Made by a program: the position numbers and the translations under genes. The notes beneath the pieces are model-generated. The model was given only the letters and a program-made list of their open reading frames with translations, did no database searches and was not told the origin of the DNA. Below are positions 1 to 7,479 of a stretch of 11,002 nt of DNA, in pieces. This DNA comes from Pseudomonadota bacterium (lineage in GTDB: Bacteria; Desulfobacterota; Desulfobacteria; Desulfobacterales; Desulfobacteraceae), in contig JAHIVS010000200.1 of NCBI GenBank assembly GCA_018816605.1, positions 1 through 11,002 on the forward strand, in the 5' to 3' direction. Every line of letters starts with the position of its first letter. Position 1 is the first letter of the stretch.

Positions 1-2
1 AT

Positions 3-104
3 TCAATAAAACCTGAATCAGCATGGGTCATTGCGCCTGTTGATGAACCCTATGAAATTAAAAAAGGAATTTATGTCTGTCCCCCCACTGGCTTAAAAAT
101 ATAA
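3..104 (+). CDS. C-terminal fragment of an unrecognised protein, cut by window start
   Basis: A reading frame open from the window start runs for 33 codons and stops with TAA at 102-104. The peptide has a protein-like composition (it contains AWVIAPVDEP and ends YVCPPTGLKI) and has no start codon of its own, so it would be the tail of a gene lying mostly upstream. I do not recognise the family. The DNA just after the stop begins the region leading into the IS91-like element, so the element may lie directly downstream of this gene or have truncated it. With so little sequence, a chance open frame cannot be excluded. Confidence 0.35.
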   Translation, partial: SIKPESAWVIAPVDEPYEIKKGIYVCPPTGLKI

Positions 105-147
105 TCGCGGCGCAGCCTCCGTGAACAGGAAAATCTGCGGCTTGCCC

Positions 148-169
148 GTAGCATGTTTTGGTTTGCTAC
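148..169. repeat. Short inverted repeat (possible hairpin) ahead of the transposase
   Basis: GTAGCA at 148-153 is exactly complementary to TGCTAC at 164-169, with a 10-base loop, and is followed by a T-rich stretch. It could be a weak terminator for the gene ending at 104 or part of the left end of the IS element. The stem is only six pairs, so chance is possible. Confidence 0.3.
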
Positions 170-202
170 ACCGTCTTTTATTTTCTTTGTGTTTATTTTA
201 TG

Positions 203-214
203 CAACAATTGTTG
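203..214. repeat. 12-bp perfect palindrome CAACAATTGTTG
   Basis: CAACAATTGTTG reads the same on both strands. It lies in AT-rich DNA about 100 bases before the likely transposase start, where an operator or an element-end structure could sit. There is no direct evidence for either role. Confidence 0.35.
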
Positions 215-310
215 TATATTTTCAACAAGTGTTCTAGCTCCATCCTGCACACAAATTCTGATTTTTCTTTTGGTATGTCTAAAAATTTTATCACCATTAC
301 CGGTTTCAAT

Positions 311-1659
311 ATGGCCCAAACAGCAACACATAATTTTGATGTTTACCAGCCCCGTAATCCCAAGGCAAGTGCATACTACAAATGTGTTGAAAATCACTTT
401 GAAAATCTGGAACGCGCTTGGGACGACATGTATGCACCCCGGTATGGATTCTGGCGGACATATGTCATGACCGTGATCTATAAATACCTGGATTGTGGTG
501 ATCTTCATATGGGATTCGCCCGGGTTCAATGTGAAAAATGCGGCCATGAGTATCTCCTTGCATTCTCTTGCAAGCGCAGGCAGTTTTGTCCCTCTTGTCA
601 TCAAAAAAGAGTGATTGAGTATGGAGAATGGTTGCTCACTAACGTCCTCAAGGATGTTCCACACCGCCAGTGGGTATTCAGTATTCCCAAAAGACTGCGG
701 ATTTATTTTCTCTTTGACAGAAAGCTGTTGGCAAAATTATCGATTTGTGCCTGGAAGGTTATCAAGGCATATTTGAAAGCTGCAGTATCTGATGACAGTG
801 CTGTTCCTGGAGCCAGCATTGCTGTTCAGACTTATGGCGACTTTTTAAACTTTAATCCCCATCTGCATGCCATTGTGTCTGATGGATGTTTTTTGAATGA
901 CGGTGACTTTCATATGGCACCGGGATTCATGCTGGAAGACCTGGAAGAAATTTTTCAGTATGAAGTGCTCACGATGCTCAAAAAAGAGGATAAAATAACG
1001 GATGCCGTTATTGAGAATATGCTTTCATGGCGCCATTCAGGTTTCCATGTTTATATCGGAGGCAAAATTTTTTCCGATGATAACGCAGGACTTGGAAATC
1101 TTGCCCGGTACATCATCCGGGCCTGTTTTGAGCGCTGACGCTTCACTTCGTGCCTCAGGAACGCATGGTCTACATCCCGGAGCAAGATTCCCATGACAGT
1201 ACCGCCAAGGTCGTATACACCTCGAAAGACCGCAAGTCCCGGAAAACTTTTAATGCTATGGACTGGCTGGTCAGGCTGGTCAGGCTGGTCAGGCTGGTTA
1301 AGCATATACCTGGCCGATATGAGCAGGCGGTCCGATACTACGGTTATTATTCGAACAAATCCCGGGGGATGAGGAAAAAGGCGGAAACGGATGATGACAT
1401 TCCTGCTGTTATTCCAAATGAAATGTCATCCAAAAAATCCCGGCGGAACTGGGCCAGGTTAATCCAGAAAATTTATGAAACAGACCCACTGATCTGTCCT
1501 AAATGCTGGGGACAGATGCACATCATCAGCTTCATCAAAGAACTTGACATCATCGAAAAAATTCTGCATCATCTTGGGCTTTGGGATATCCGTAACCATG
1601 ATCCGCCGCGACCTGTCACCTCCGACTATATTCCTGATTTGGGTTTACAATTTTTCTGA
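311..1659 (+). pseudogene. IS91-family HUH transposase, frameshifted
   Basis: This is a rolling-circle transposase of the IS91 type. From the ATG at 311 the first part has a zinc-binding domain (Cys74, Cys77, Cys87, Cys93, Cys96) and the HUH metal-binding motif in NPHLHAIVSDG (His184 and His186). The frame ends at TGA 1136-1138, after RYIIRACFER. The rest of the protein lies one frame back from about 1153 and holds PQERM, the tyrosine motif VRYYGYYSN that should carry the DNA-linked tyrosine, and a C-terminal CPKC knuckle, stopping at 1657-1659. A 23-bp segment at 1130-1152 separates Phe from Pro-Gln-Glu-Arg-Met, which family members place almost adjacent, and this accounts for the frameshift. 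The frame is open back to 158, but 311 matches where family proteins begin. Neither 311 nor 275 has a clear ribosome site. The protein is probably inactive unless frameshifting rescues it. Confidence 0.85.
1266..1299 (+). repeat. 9-bp tandem repeat (GCTGGTCAG, ~3.8 copies) inside the transposase
   Basis: Three exact copies of GCTGGTCAG (1266-1274, 1275-1283, 1284-1292) and a partial fourth (1293-1299) encode WLVRLVRLVRLVKHIP. From memory of IS91 transposases, about eight residues normally separate the WL from the conserved IP. With a single VRL unit the spacing here would be eight, so the repeat seems to have grown by two units, in frame. Confidence 0.85.
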
Positions 1660-1801
1660 TTCTCAAATCCCGGTAGCTGGTTGGAATTAATTTTTATTTT
1701 TTCAAGCAGTTAGGGGGATTCCCGGTGCAATACAGATTCCGCAGTTCCCTGCATCTTTTAAAACTGGACAACCACTGTACTGGGCCCGGGGGATCCCCTG
1801 G
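1660..1801. other. Non-coding stretch between transposase and aldehyde dehydrogenase
   Basis: I see no gene here. It probably contains the 3' (origin) end of the IS91-like element and the region where transcription of the minus-strand operon should stop. There is a T-rich run at about 1690-1702 and a palindromic GGGGATCCCC close to the dehydrogenase stop codon. I could not build a convincing hairpin plus T-run terminator on either strand. Confidence 0.5.
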
Positions 1802-3190
1802 CTATCTGAAGATGGCCTTCATTATTTTGAGTTTGCCCTTGTAGGGCGGGTAGATCAGGGGAAGGTCCAGCCAGGTGGCGGTGGGGGCCTGGTACAGGGC
1901 CTTTTGGTGGGAAAACCGCGTGAATCCGTCAAAGCCGTGGTAATGTCCCATGCCTGAACTGCCCAGGCCGCCAAAGGGCAGGTAGGGGTTGCCCAGGTGC
2001 TGGATGCAGTGGTTGACGCAGCCCCCGCCAAAGGGGATCCGCAAGACCAGTTCATCCCGGATCTGCCGGTTCTCGGTGAACAGGTAGAGGGCCAGGGGAT
2101 GCTGGGGCAGGGCCCCGATGGTCTGATAGACCTGGTCCAGGTCGTTGTAGGTCATCACCGGCAGGACCGGGCCGAAGATCTCCTCCTTCATCACTGGATC
2201 ATCCAGGCTGACCTTGGCCATGACCGTGGGGCCGATGTACCGGGTGGCCTCGTCATGGTCCCCGCCGATGACCACCTTTTCCGGGTCAATGAGGGAGACC
2301 AGGCGGCGGTGGTGGGCCACATTCACGATGCGGCCGAAGTCCGGGCTCTGGGACGGGTTGTCCCCGTATAGGGCCTGGACCCGTTTGCTCAGCTTGTCGA
2401 TAAAGGGCTGCGCCACATCCTGGTGGACCAGGACATAATCCGGGGCCACACAGGTCTGGCCTGTATTGAGGAATTTCCCGTAGGCAATGCGCCGCACCGC
2501 TGTCTCCAGGTTGGCGTCGTTGTGGATGATGCAGGGGCTTTTGCCGCCCAGTTCCAGGGTCACGGGGGTCAGGTGCTTGGCCGCGGCCTCAAGGACGATC
2601 CCCCCCACCCGGGTGGAGCCCGTAAAAAAGATATGGTCGAATTTCTGGGTCAGGAGCATCTGGGTTTCTTTCACCTCGCCAGGCACATAGGCTACATGCT
2701 CGGGCCTGAAGCAGTCGTTGATGAGATCCTGGATCACCCGGCTCACGTTGGGGGTAAGTTCCGACGTCTTGACCACTGCGGTGTTGCCGGCGGCAATGGC
2801 TGCGATGAGCGGTGAAAAGGTGCTCTGCATGGGATAGTTGAACGGCGCGATGATCAGGTTCACGCCCAAAGGGGTGTAGTGGACCTTGCTGGTCCCGGGC
2901 AAAAGGTAAAAGGGGGTCATCTTCCATTTGACGCCCATCCATTTCTTCAGGGACTTCATGGTCCGGGTCAGCTCATGGCGGATGAACCCGGTTTCCGTGA
3001 TAAAGGACTCATACACCGGTTTGCCCAGATCGGCCTTAAGGGCGTCATGAAAGGGCTGCTCATGGCGGCAAACGCTCTCCTTGAGGGTTTTCAGGGCGTT
3101 GAGCCTGAACTCATGGCCCAGGGTGGCATGGGTGTTGAAAAAGGTGCGCTGGTTTTCGACGATGTGGTGGATCTGGCTCTGGGTGATCAT
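1802..3190 (-). CDS. NAD(P)-dependent aldehyde dehydrogenase, class 3 type (ALDH3-like)
   Basis: It oxidises an aldehyde to the acid with NAD(P)+. The 462-residue protein has every catalytic landmark of the superfamily: Asn118 in APFNYP, the nucleotide-binding FTGSTRVG (190-197), Glu213 in LELGGK, the nucleophile Cys247 in NTGQTC, and Glu337 in EEIFGP. Its length, and the C-terminal PFGGLGSSGMG...YHG and YPPY segments, fit the short class 3 group, which includes fatty and aromatic aldehyde dehydrogenases. There is no obvious C-terminal membrane anchor. AAGGAG lies 5 bases before the ATG at 3190. It is the last gene of the minus-strand operon, 36 bp after the GRE activase, so the likely substrate is an aldehyde released by the GRE. 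By eye its GC content is clearly higher than that of the activase and GRE, which suggests a separate origin. The class call is firm; the substrate is inferred. Confidence 0.93.
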   Translation of the reverse strand: MITQSQIHHIVENQRTFFNTHATLGHEFRLNALKTLKESVCRHEQPFHDALKADLGKPVYESFITETGFIRHELTRTMKSLKKWMGVKWKMTPFYLLPGTSKVHYTPLGVNLIIAPFNYPMQSTFSPLIAAIAAGNTAVVKTSELTPNVSRVIQDLINDCFRPEHVAYVPGEVKETQMLLTQKFDHIFFTGSTRVGGIVLEAAAKHLTPVTLELGGKSPCIIHNDANLETAVRRIAYGKFLNTGQTCVAPDYVLVHQDVAQPFIDKLSKRVQALYGDNPSQSPDFGRIVNVAHHRRLVSLIDPEKVVIGGDHDEATRYIGPTVMAKVSLDDPVMKEEIFGPVLPVMTYNDLDQVYQTIGALPQHPLALYLFTENRQIRDELVLRIPFGGGCVNHCIQHLGNPYLPFGGLGSSGMGHYHGFDGFTRFSHQKALYQAPTATWLDLPLIYPPYKGKLKIMKAIFR

Positions 3191-3226
3191 GATGTCTCCT
3201 TTTCACCTTCATGATTTGACTGTTCC

Positions 3227-4147
3227 TCAGGAAGAAACGATGGTTATTCCTTCCCTTTTGAACAGTGATCGAATTGCTTCATAGTGTTTTGAACTGTAAA
3301 AGTCCCTTAGTTTGGATGAAGGCCCTGGCTTGTCAGGGATGCCGAGTTGGTCACATTTATCGATCCAGATCGGATTGTTCCCCAGCAGGGACGCTTTTTG
3401 AACCCCGTGTCTGGTGTAAAGACCGACAAGTTCCGCAATTTGGGCATCGCTGTCCGTAATCCCCGGTATCAATGGCGTTCGTGGCAGAAACGTCACGTTT
3501 CCGGCGGCTGCTTGCCCACAGAGCCATGCAAAATTTTCCAGTATTACATCGTTGGAAATGCCGCAGTGGTCCTGATGTTTTTTTGGGTCCACAATTTTGA
3601 TGTCCATGTAGATGGTATCGATCCACGGAAAGATCAAGCGTTCAAAGTGGTCCCTGTCAAAATGACCGCAGGTTTCAAGCAGAGTGTGCAGCCCCTCTTC
3701 CTTGAATCGCCTCAGGAGTGCGGCGGCAAATTCCATGAACATGGTCGGCTCTCCGCCGGAAAGGGTGACGCCGCCTCCCGAAGTGTCAAAAAAGGATCTG
3801 TAGCGCAGCACTTTGGGCACAATTTCATCAACGGTCATTGCCTTTCCCACCTTTTTCAAGGCGTTGGCAGGGCAGATTTCCACGCAGGCGAAGCAAAGGG
3901 AACAGGCCTTCCGATCCATAAAAAACCTGTTCCCGGATATGGCCTGTTCCGGGCAAATTTCCACACAGGAGCCGCATTTGATGCATTTCTCCCTTTCCCA
4001 GGACAATTCTGCCGTGGGCCTTTGACTCTCCGGATTCTGGCACCAACTACAGCGCAGGGGGCAGCCCTTGATAAAGACCACCGAGCGAATCCCGGGCCCG
4101 TCGTCCAGGCTGTGCCCTTTGATATCAATGATGAGGGGATGCTTCAT
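3227..4147 (-). CDS. Glycyl radical enzyme activating enzyme (radical SAM)
   Basis: It uses S-adenosylmethionine and a [4Fe-4S] cluster to abstract hydrogen from the radical glycine of its partner GRE. The 306-residue protein shows the radical SAM motif C29-x3-C33-x2-C36 (GCPLRCSWC). Two ferredoxin-type cluster motifs follow, C55/C58/C61/C65 and C82/C85/C88/C92, then GGGVTLSGGEP (SGGEP at 130-134). The extra 8Fe ferredoxin insert is usual for activases of diol-dehydratase, decarboxylase and arylsuccinate-type GREs and is absent from the pyruvate formate-lyase activase. I chose ATG 4147 (MKHPLIID), four bases after the GRE stop. The frame extends to a TTG at 4162 overlapping the GRE, but family proteins begin near the chosen start. 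There is no strong ribosome site, so translation is probably coupled to the GRE. Confidence 0.95.
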   Translation of the reverse strand: MKHPLIIDIKGHSLDDGPGIRSVVFIKGCPLRCSWCQNPESQRPTAELSWEREKCIKCGSCVEICPEQAISGNRFFMDRKACSLCFACVEICPANALKKVGKAMTVDEIVPKVLRYRSFFDTSGGGVTLSGGEPTMFMEFAAALLRRFKEEGLHTLLETCGHFDRDHFERLIFPWIDTIYMDIKIVDPKKHQDHCGISNDVILENFAWLCGQAAAGNVTFLPRTPLIPGITDSDAQIAELVGLYTRHGVQKASLLGNNPIWIDKCDQLGIPDKPGPSSKLRDFYSSKHYEAIRSLFKREGITIVSS

Positions 4148-4151
4148 TGGT

Positions 4152-7100
4152 CTATAATCCAAACTCGCTGCGACGGATCAACTCCAACTGAAGGTCCCGC
4201 TGCAACTGGACAAAATAGCCGCAATAACCCGAAATCCTCACAAGGAGATCTGCATAGTGCTCTGGATTGGCCATGGCGTCCTTCAGGGTGTCTGTATCGA
4301 CCACATTGTACTGGATCTGCATCCCCCCTTTTTTAAAGTAGGTCTGGACGTAATCCGCCATCCGACTGATTGTCTGATCATGGGTGTCTTTTGCCGAGGG
4401 GACCACCCGCACGTTAAAAGCGATATTATTGTCCAGGGTTGTGGGATCCAATTGGGCCACATCCAGCAGATTATCCAGAATATTGTTCGATGCACTCGCA
4501 TGGGGTGTTAAACCCGGGGTAAAAGGCTCTCCCTTGAGCCTGCCCGAAGGAGAGGCGCTGGAAACCCTGCCGTAAACCGAATGATTATTCATGGTCCACC
4601 ATCCGGTTGCATAATGGCCACCTCGGTAGTTTCGGTGATTCCTGTAATAATCGTTGCACATTTTTGTGACCCGATTTGCCATGGCCACTGCCTCTGGATT
4701 TCCGGAACCAAAGCGAGAAACCCTGTTTTTCACCAATGCATGAATCTTTTCAAATCCCTCATAATTGCTATCGATTGCCTGCTTCAACTCCGGGAAGGTC
4801 ACCATCTTTTTATCGAAAACCAAGGTCCTGATGGCCATCAGGGAATCCACCACGTCTGCCAGCCCAATAATTGCAACCCCGGTGGAATTGTACTTGGCAC
4901 CCCCTCGGGTCATCCCCCTGCCGGTTTTTATACACCCCTCAATGGAAGCCGACAACAAAGGGGCCGGCATGTGTTTCTGGTGGATGATCCCCAACTGGTT
5001 ATTGCCGATAACCGATTGCTCGATGATGAACCGGCTCTGTTCGTCAAAGGCAGCCCAGAACGCCTCGAAGGACTGGAAATCGCCTTTGTCGATCCGCCCT
5101 GTTTCCGGGCCAAGGCACCAGTTCACCAGCGGATGATACCCGTTGTTCATGGCCATCTCAAACGGCGCCATCAGGTTGACCTCCAGTGAGGATGTTGCAG
5201 AGCAGTGCTTTCCCGGGAGGGAAGGCTCAACACACCCGGTGGGAGTCCAGCCCCGGATATCCTCCAATGCCCAGGTTGCGTTGGCACTCAAGGCGGTGAT
5301 CATGGCGTCATCACTGTGAATACATGGTGTTGCACCGGTTGTGTAGTTCACTTCGCAAACCCGCTTCAAAAAATCACGGCTGTTGACACCGATTTTATAA
5401 CGGGCATGACAGTTCGGGTCCTGCAAGGCCAGCATTTCAATTACCTTGAGGATGATATAGGACATATCATTCACGGCGTCGGTTCCGTCCGCTTTTACGC
5501 CTCCTACTGTAATGGTCGTGTTCGGCGGGGCGCCTGAGTTCTGCCATTCTCCGATCTCCGGAGACGCAATCAAGTGACTGGCCAGTCTGAAAAACAGGCA
5601 TCCCATAATCTCGATAACATTTTTTACATAGGCATCCCTCTCGTTTTGTGTTTTCAAGGCCGCCATCTCGGCCTCAAAGAAGGGTTGCAGAATTTGATCA
5701 AGCCTTCCCAGCATGGGGCCGTCGTCCATGTTTTCAAGTCCCAGGCAAATATGCATAATCCAGAGGGTTTGAACCGCCTCAATCAACGTTCGAGCCGGAT
5801 ATTCAGGGACATGTTCAAGCCTTTTTGCTAGCTGTTCCAGTTCGACCCTGCGTTGGGGATGCGATTGGGTTGCCGCTTCTTTTCGAGCCTGCTGTGCCAG
5901 GTTACGGGCATAGGCCCTGGCGGCATCCAGACCGATCTTCATGGCGTTTAGGGTGTTGACCTTCTCCTCATCGGCATTGGGGTCATTCCTGAGTTCAGCA
6001 TCAATCGTAGCTTCCATCCCTTTGAGGCCCTTGAGGACAAAATTGTCATATCCTGGACTGATTTCGCTTTGAGACACAAATTTCCAGAAGAAGATCGCAA
6101 ACCAGCGGTCCTGGATCTGTGCCGGTAATGAGTTGTCAAAATCCTTTTTCCACCATTGCAGTAAATTCCGGTCCGCCCAGAACGGCAGAACGTGGTGATG
6201 CATGACCCAGGCAGTTTCCTGGCTTATCTGGTGAGGTCGAAGTTCCCGTTTGTCTATTGTTTTCAGCTCCGGCCACATCAAATGGCCCGCCGTATGAGGG
6301 TGGGTTACGGTCCCGGAAATTGGATTCGGGGTATAGGTTCCCGCCAGCAAATCGTTTTTCCGAATCAGGGCCTGCCGGTTGGACATCAGGTAATGAAAAC
6401 TTTCTGCTCTACGCAGATTGGGCTCCCATTCTTCGCCTGATTTTTTAGTTTCATATCCGTTCTCAATAAAGAAATCGGTCAACAGCTTTCCGTACTCAGC
6501 CGTCAGTTCTGTTTTGGTGTGAAACAACTCCTCACGAAATGTTTCGATCCGTGGAAAATCCTCCAGACCGTATTCCTGCAGATAGGGATTCTTCAACCAT
6601 CTAACGCCGGGATCTCTTTTCTCTGCTTTCAACCGCTGGGAACGTCGTTTCTTCTTTTCAGCTCTTCCACAGGTCGACACCCCTTTTGCGGCTTTCCTGG
6701 CCAGACTGCGATTTTCACCAATTGCCTGCTTCTGGGATTTAAACTCATCCTTTAAAAGGACAACATTCAGCAGGTAAAAGAAATAATAGCCCAGGGTCAT
6801 ATTGCCGTGAATCCACATCCGACCTTCCAACATCATGGCATTGGCTTGGTTTTTGCCGGCGTTGAGAAAGTTCATGATGCAATTGGCCGTTTGAAAACAG
6901 AATGTTGCATCGACCCTGGCCGGTATGGAATCCTGGATGACCATCGTTCCATCTTTAATGAGGACACCAACCGCCACCTTGCCGTCCATGGATTTAAAAA
7001 CGACATGGGCATTGATCCAGCCCTGGGTTCCCATCAGCTCTTTTTGAAGTTCCGCGTTAGAGTTGTATCTGGCGGCAATAAACCGAAGAAAACCCAGCAA

Positions 7101-7265
7101 TAGCCATTGCACATTTCCAACCACTTTCCCCAAAACATACCGGGAAATGCCCGATGCCATTTGGGGATATCCGACAAGGCGGTCAAACATCGTAACCTTG
7201 CAGACCTGCTTCAAATTATCACGTTTTTCGGAAAATGCTGATTGCTCACTGGTCGCTGTTGTCAT
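4152..7265 (-). CDS. Glycyl radical enzyme with N-terminal SCP2-like lipid-binding domain
   Basis: The 1037-residue protein is about 200 residues longer than usual GREs. Residues ~65-175 read as an SCP2-type lipid-binding fold, with MDGKVAVGVLIKDG strands, a 'T-x-C-F-Q-T-A-N-C-I' helix start, then MLEGRMWIHGN and a hydrophobic final helix. A basic linker follows (~176-222, with KKKRR). The GRE part runs from ~223: FREELFHT, LLAGTYTPNP, the GLKGMEATIDAEL helix, GGVKADGTDAVNDMSY, the thiyl site GCVEP (Cys678, Glu680), TRGGAKYNSTGV, and the glycyl radical site RISGYCGYF (Gly1013, 25 residues from the end). Cys-x-Glu is the arrangement of dehydratase, lyase and decarboxylase GREs, where Glu acts as a base. 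Pyruvate formate-lyase has Cys-Cys instead. ATG 7265 has GGAGGG four bases upstream. A TTG four codons earlier is part of that ribosome site and is not the start. The substrate is unknown; a hydrophobic one is inferred. Confidence 0.93.
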   Translation of the reverse strand: MTTATSEQSAFSEKRDNLKQVCKVTMFDRLVGYPQMASGISRYVLGKVVGNVQWLLLGFLRFIAARYNSNAELQKELMGTQGWINAHVVFKSMDGKVAVGVLIKDGTMVIQDSIPARVDATFCFQTANCIMNFLNAGKNQANAMMLEGRMWIHGNMTLGYYFFYLLNVVLLKDEFKSQKQAIGENRSLARKAAKGVSTCGRAEKKKRRSQRLKAEKRDPGVRWLKNPYLQEYGLEDFPRIETFREELFHTKTELTAEYGKLLTDFFIENGYETKKSGEEWEPNLRRAESFHYLMSNRQALIRKNDLLAGTYTPNPISGTVTHPHTAGHLMWPELKTIDKRELRPHQISQETAWVMHHHVLPFWADRNLLQWWKKDFDNSLPAQIQDRWFAIFFWKFVSQSEISPGYDNFVLKGLKGMEATIDAELRNDPNADEEKVNTLNAMKIGLDAARAYARNLAQQARKEAATQSHPQRRVELEQLAKRLEHVPEYPARTLIEAVQTLWIMHICLGLENMDDGPMLGRLDQILQPFFEAEMAALKTQNERDAYVKNVIEIMGCLFFRLASHLIASPEIGEWQNSGAPPNTTITVGGVKADGTDAVNDMSYIILKVIEMLALQDPNCHARYKIGVNSRDFLKRVCEVNYTTGATPCIHSDDAMITALSANATWALEDIRGWTPTGCVEPSLPGKHCSATSSLEVNLMAPFEMAMNNGYHPLVNWCLGPETGRIDKGDFQSFEAFWAAFDEQSRFIIEQSVIGNNQLGIIHQKHMPAPLLSASIEGCIKTGRGMTRGGAKYNSTGVAIIGLADVVDSLMAIRTLVFDKKMVTFPELKQAIDSNYEGFEKIHALVKNRVSRFGSGNPEAVAMANRVTKMCNDYYRNHRNYRGGHYATGWWTMNNHSVYGRVSSASPSGRLKGEPFTPGLTPHASASNNILDNLLDVAQLDPTTLDNNIAFNVRVVPSAKDTHDQTISRMADYVQTYFKKGGMQIQYNVVDTDTLKDAMANPEHYADLLVRISGYCGYFVQLQRDLQLELIRRSEFGL

Positions 7266-7441
7266 CCTGCCCTCCAAGTTTAATAGTGGATCAAAGGTTT
7301 TTTTCCCGGCAATGAATGTGATGATTATTATATATCAATGGTGAAATAGATAGATGAAGACAGGACAATAGATATGAAATCAGGCCAAAATCATGCATCG
7401 GAAAAAGTTGTTCCAGTGCCTAGTAAAAACTCTGGAGAGGA
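7230..7441. repeat. Direct repeat copy A of the divergent control region
   Basis: This segment aligns with 9037-9261 in the same orientation, with a limited number of substitutions, two one-base gaps and one larger gap of about 14 bases. It covers the first codons of the GRE, its ribosome site, the AT-rich divergent promoter core and the first ~28 codons of the regulator. The match decays on both sides: into GRE coding sequence on the left and near the 3' end of the radical SAM gene on the right. Confidence 0.92.
7266..7373 (-). promoter_or_regulatory. GRE promoter and leader region (inner copy of the duplicated control region)
   Basis: This segment lies between the GRE start and a dead regulator start. 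It holds the strong ribosome site GGAGGG (7270-7275, minus strand) and, on the minus strand, TATAAT at 7332-7327, which would put transcription about 55 bases before the ATG. No good -35 box lies at the right distance, as expected of an activator-dependent promoter. Most of it is identical to 9072-9178. Bases kept in both copies are the best candidates for the regulator's binding sites. Confidence 0.5.
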
Positions 7442-7455
7442 TGGAAAGACAGGGG
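7374..7455 (+). pseudogene. Relic of the AraC-type regulator start
   Basis: ATG 7374 begins MKSGQNHASEKVVP, almost the same as the intact regulator start MESGQNHASKKVVP at 9179. A deletion of about 14 bases then shifts the frame, and the matching LVKTLER codons resume in another frame from about 7420. Homology fades by about 7455, shortly before the stop of the radical SAM gene on the other strand. The domains that bind DNA and ligand are gone. It is a remnant left by duplication of the divergent control region. Confidence 0.8.
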
Positions 7456-7479
7456 GTCAGGCTGCTCCGCTGGATAAGG

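Larger units (their letters stand above)
105..1800 (+). mobile_element. IS91-family insertion sequence, decayed, ends not determined
   Basis: The only gene in this stretch is a broken IS91-type transposase at 311-1659. IS91-family elements transpose by a rolling-circle mechanism, lack terminal inverted repeats and make no target duplication, so the ends cannot be read off as they could for a DDE element. The limits given are the neighbouring gene ends, not proven termini. Upstream of the transposase there is a possible hairpin (148-169) and a 12-bp palindrome (203-214). Downstream, 1660-1801 is non-coding, with a T-rich run and a CAAG at 1703-1706. CAAG is one of the two tetranucleotides known next to IS91 insertions. 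That match is weak evidence because four bases recur by chance. Confidence 0.45.

Noticed and set aside
71..664. Open frame on the minus strand across the transposase start
   Set aside because: It overlaps the zinc-finger region of the transposase in antisense, and no motif is recognisable.
1780..1800. Polylinker-like run of ApaI/SmaI/BamHI sites suggesting cloning-vector contamination
   Set aside because: About 13 bases match a common polylinker, but the flanking bases run into a genuine dehydrogenase stop codon on one side and non-vector DNA on the other. It is probably chance palindromes.
4148..4162. TTG start for the activase overlapping the GRE
   Set aside because: ATG 4147 lies just after the GRE stop, and family proteins begin shortly before the GP-G-R segment, so the extra five residues are unlikely.
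3347..4336. Long open frame on the plus strand opposite the GRE activase and the GRE 3' end
   Set aside because: It lies antisense to two genes with clear catalytic motifs, has low-complexity, unprotein-like composition and matches no family I recognise. It is an antisense shadow.
4152..7265. Annotation of the GRE as pyruvate formate-lyase (pflB)
   Set aside because: The active site is Cys-Val-Glu rather than Cys-Cys, and the activase has an 8Fe ferredoxin insert that the pyruvate formate-lyase activase lacks.
7266..7277. TTG start giving a GRE four residues longer
   Set aside because: The TTG and following bases form the GGAGGG ribosome site for the ATG at 7265. The duplicate at 9071 keeps the same ATG and spacing.
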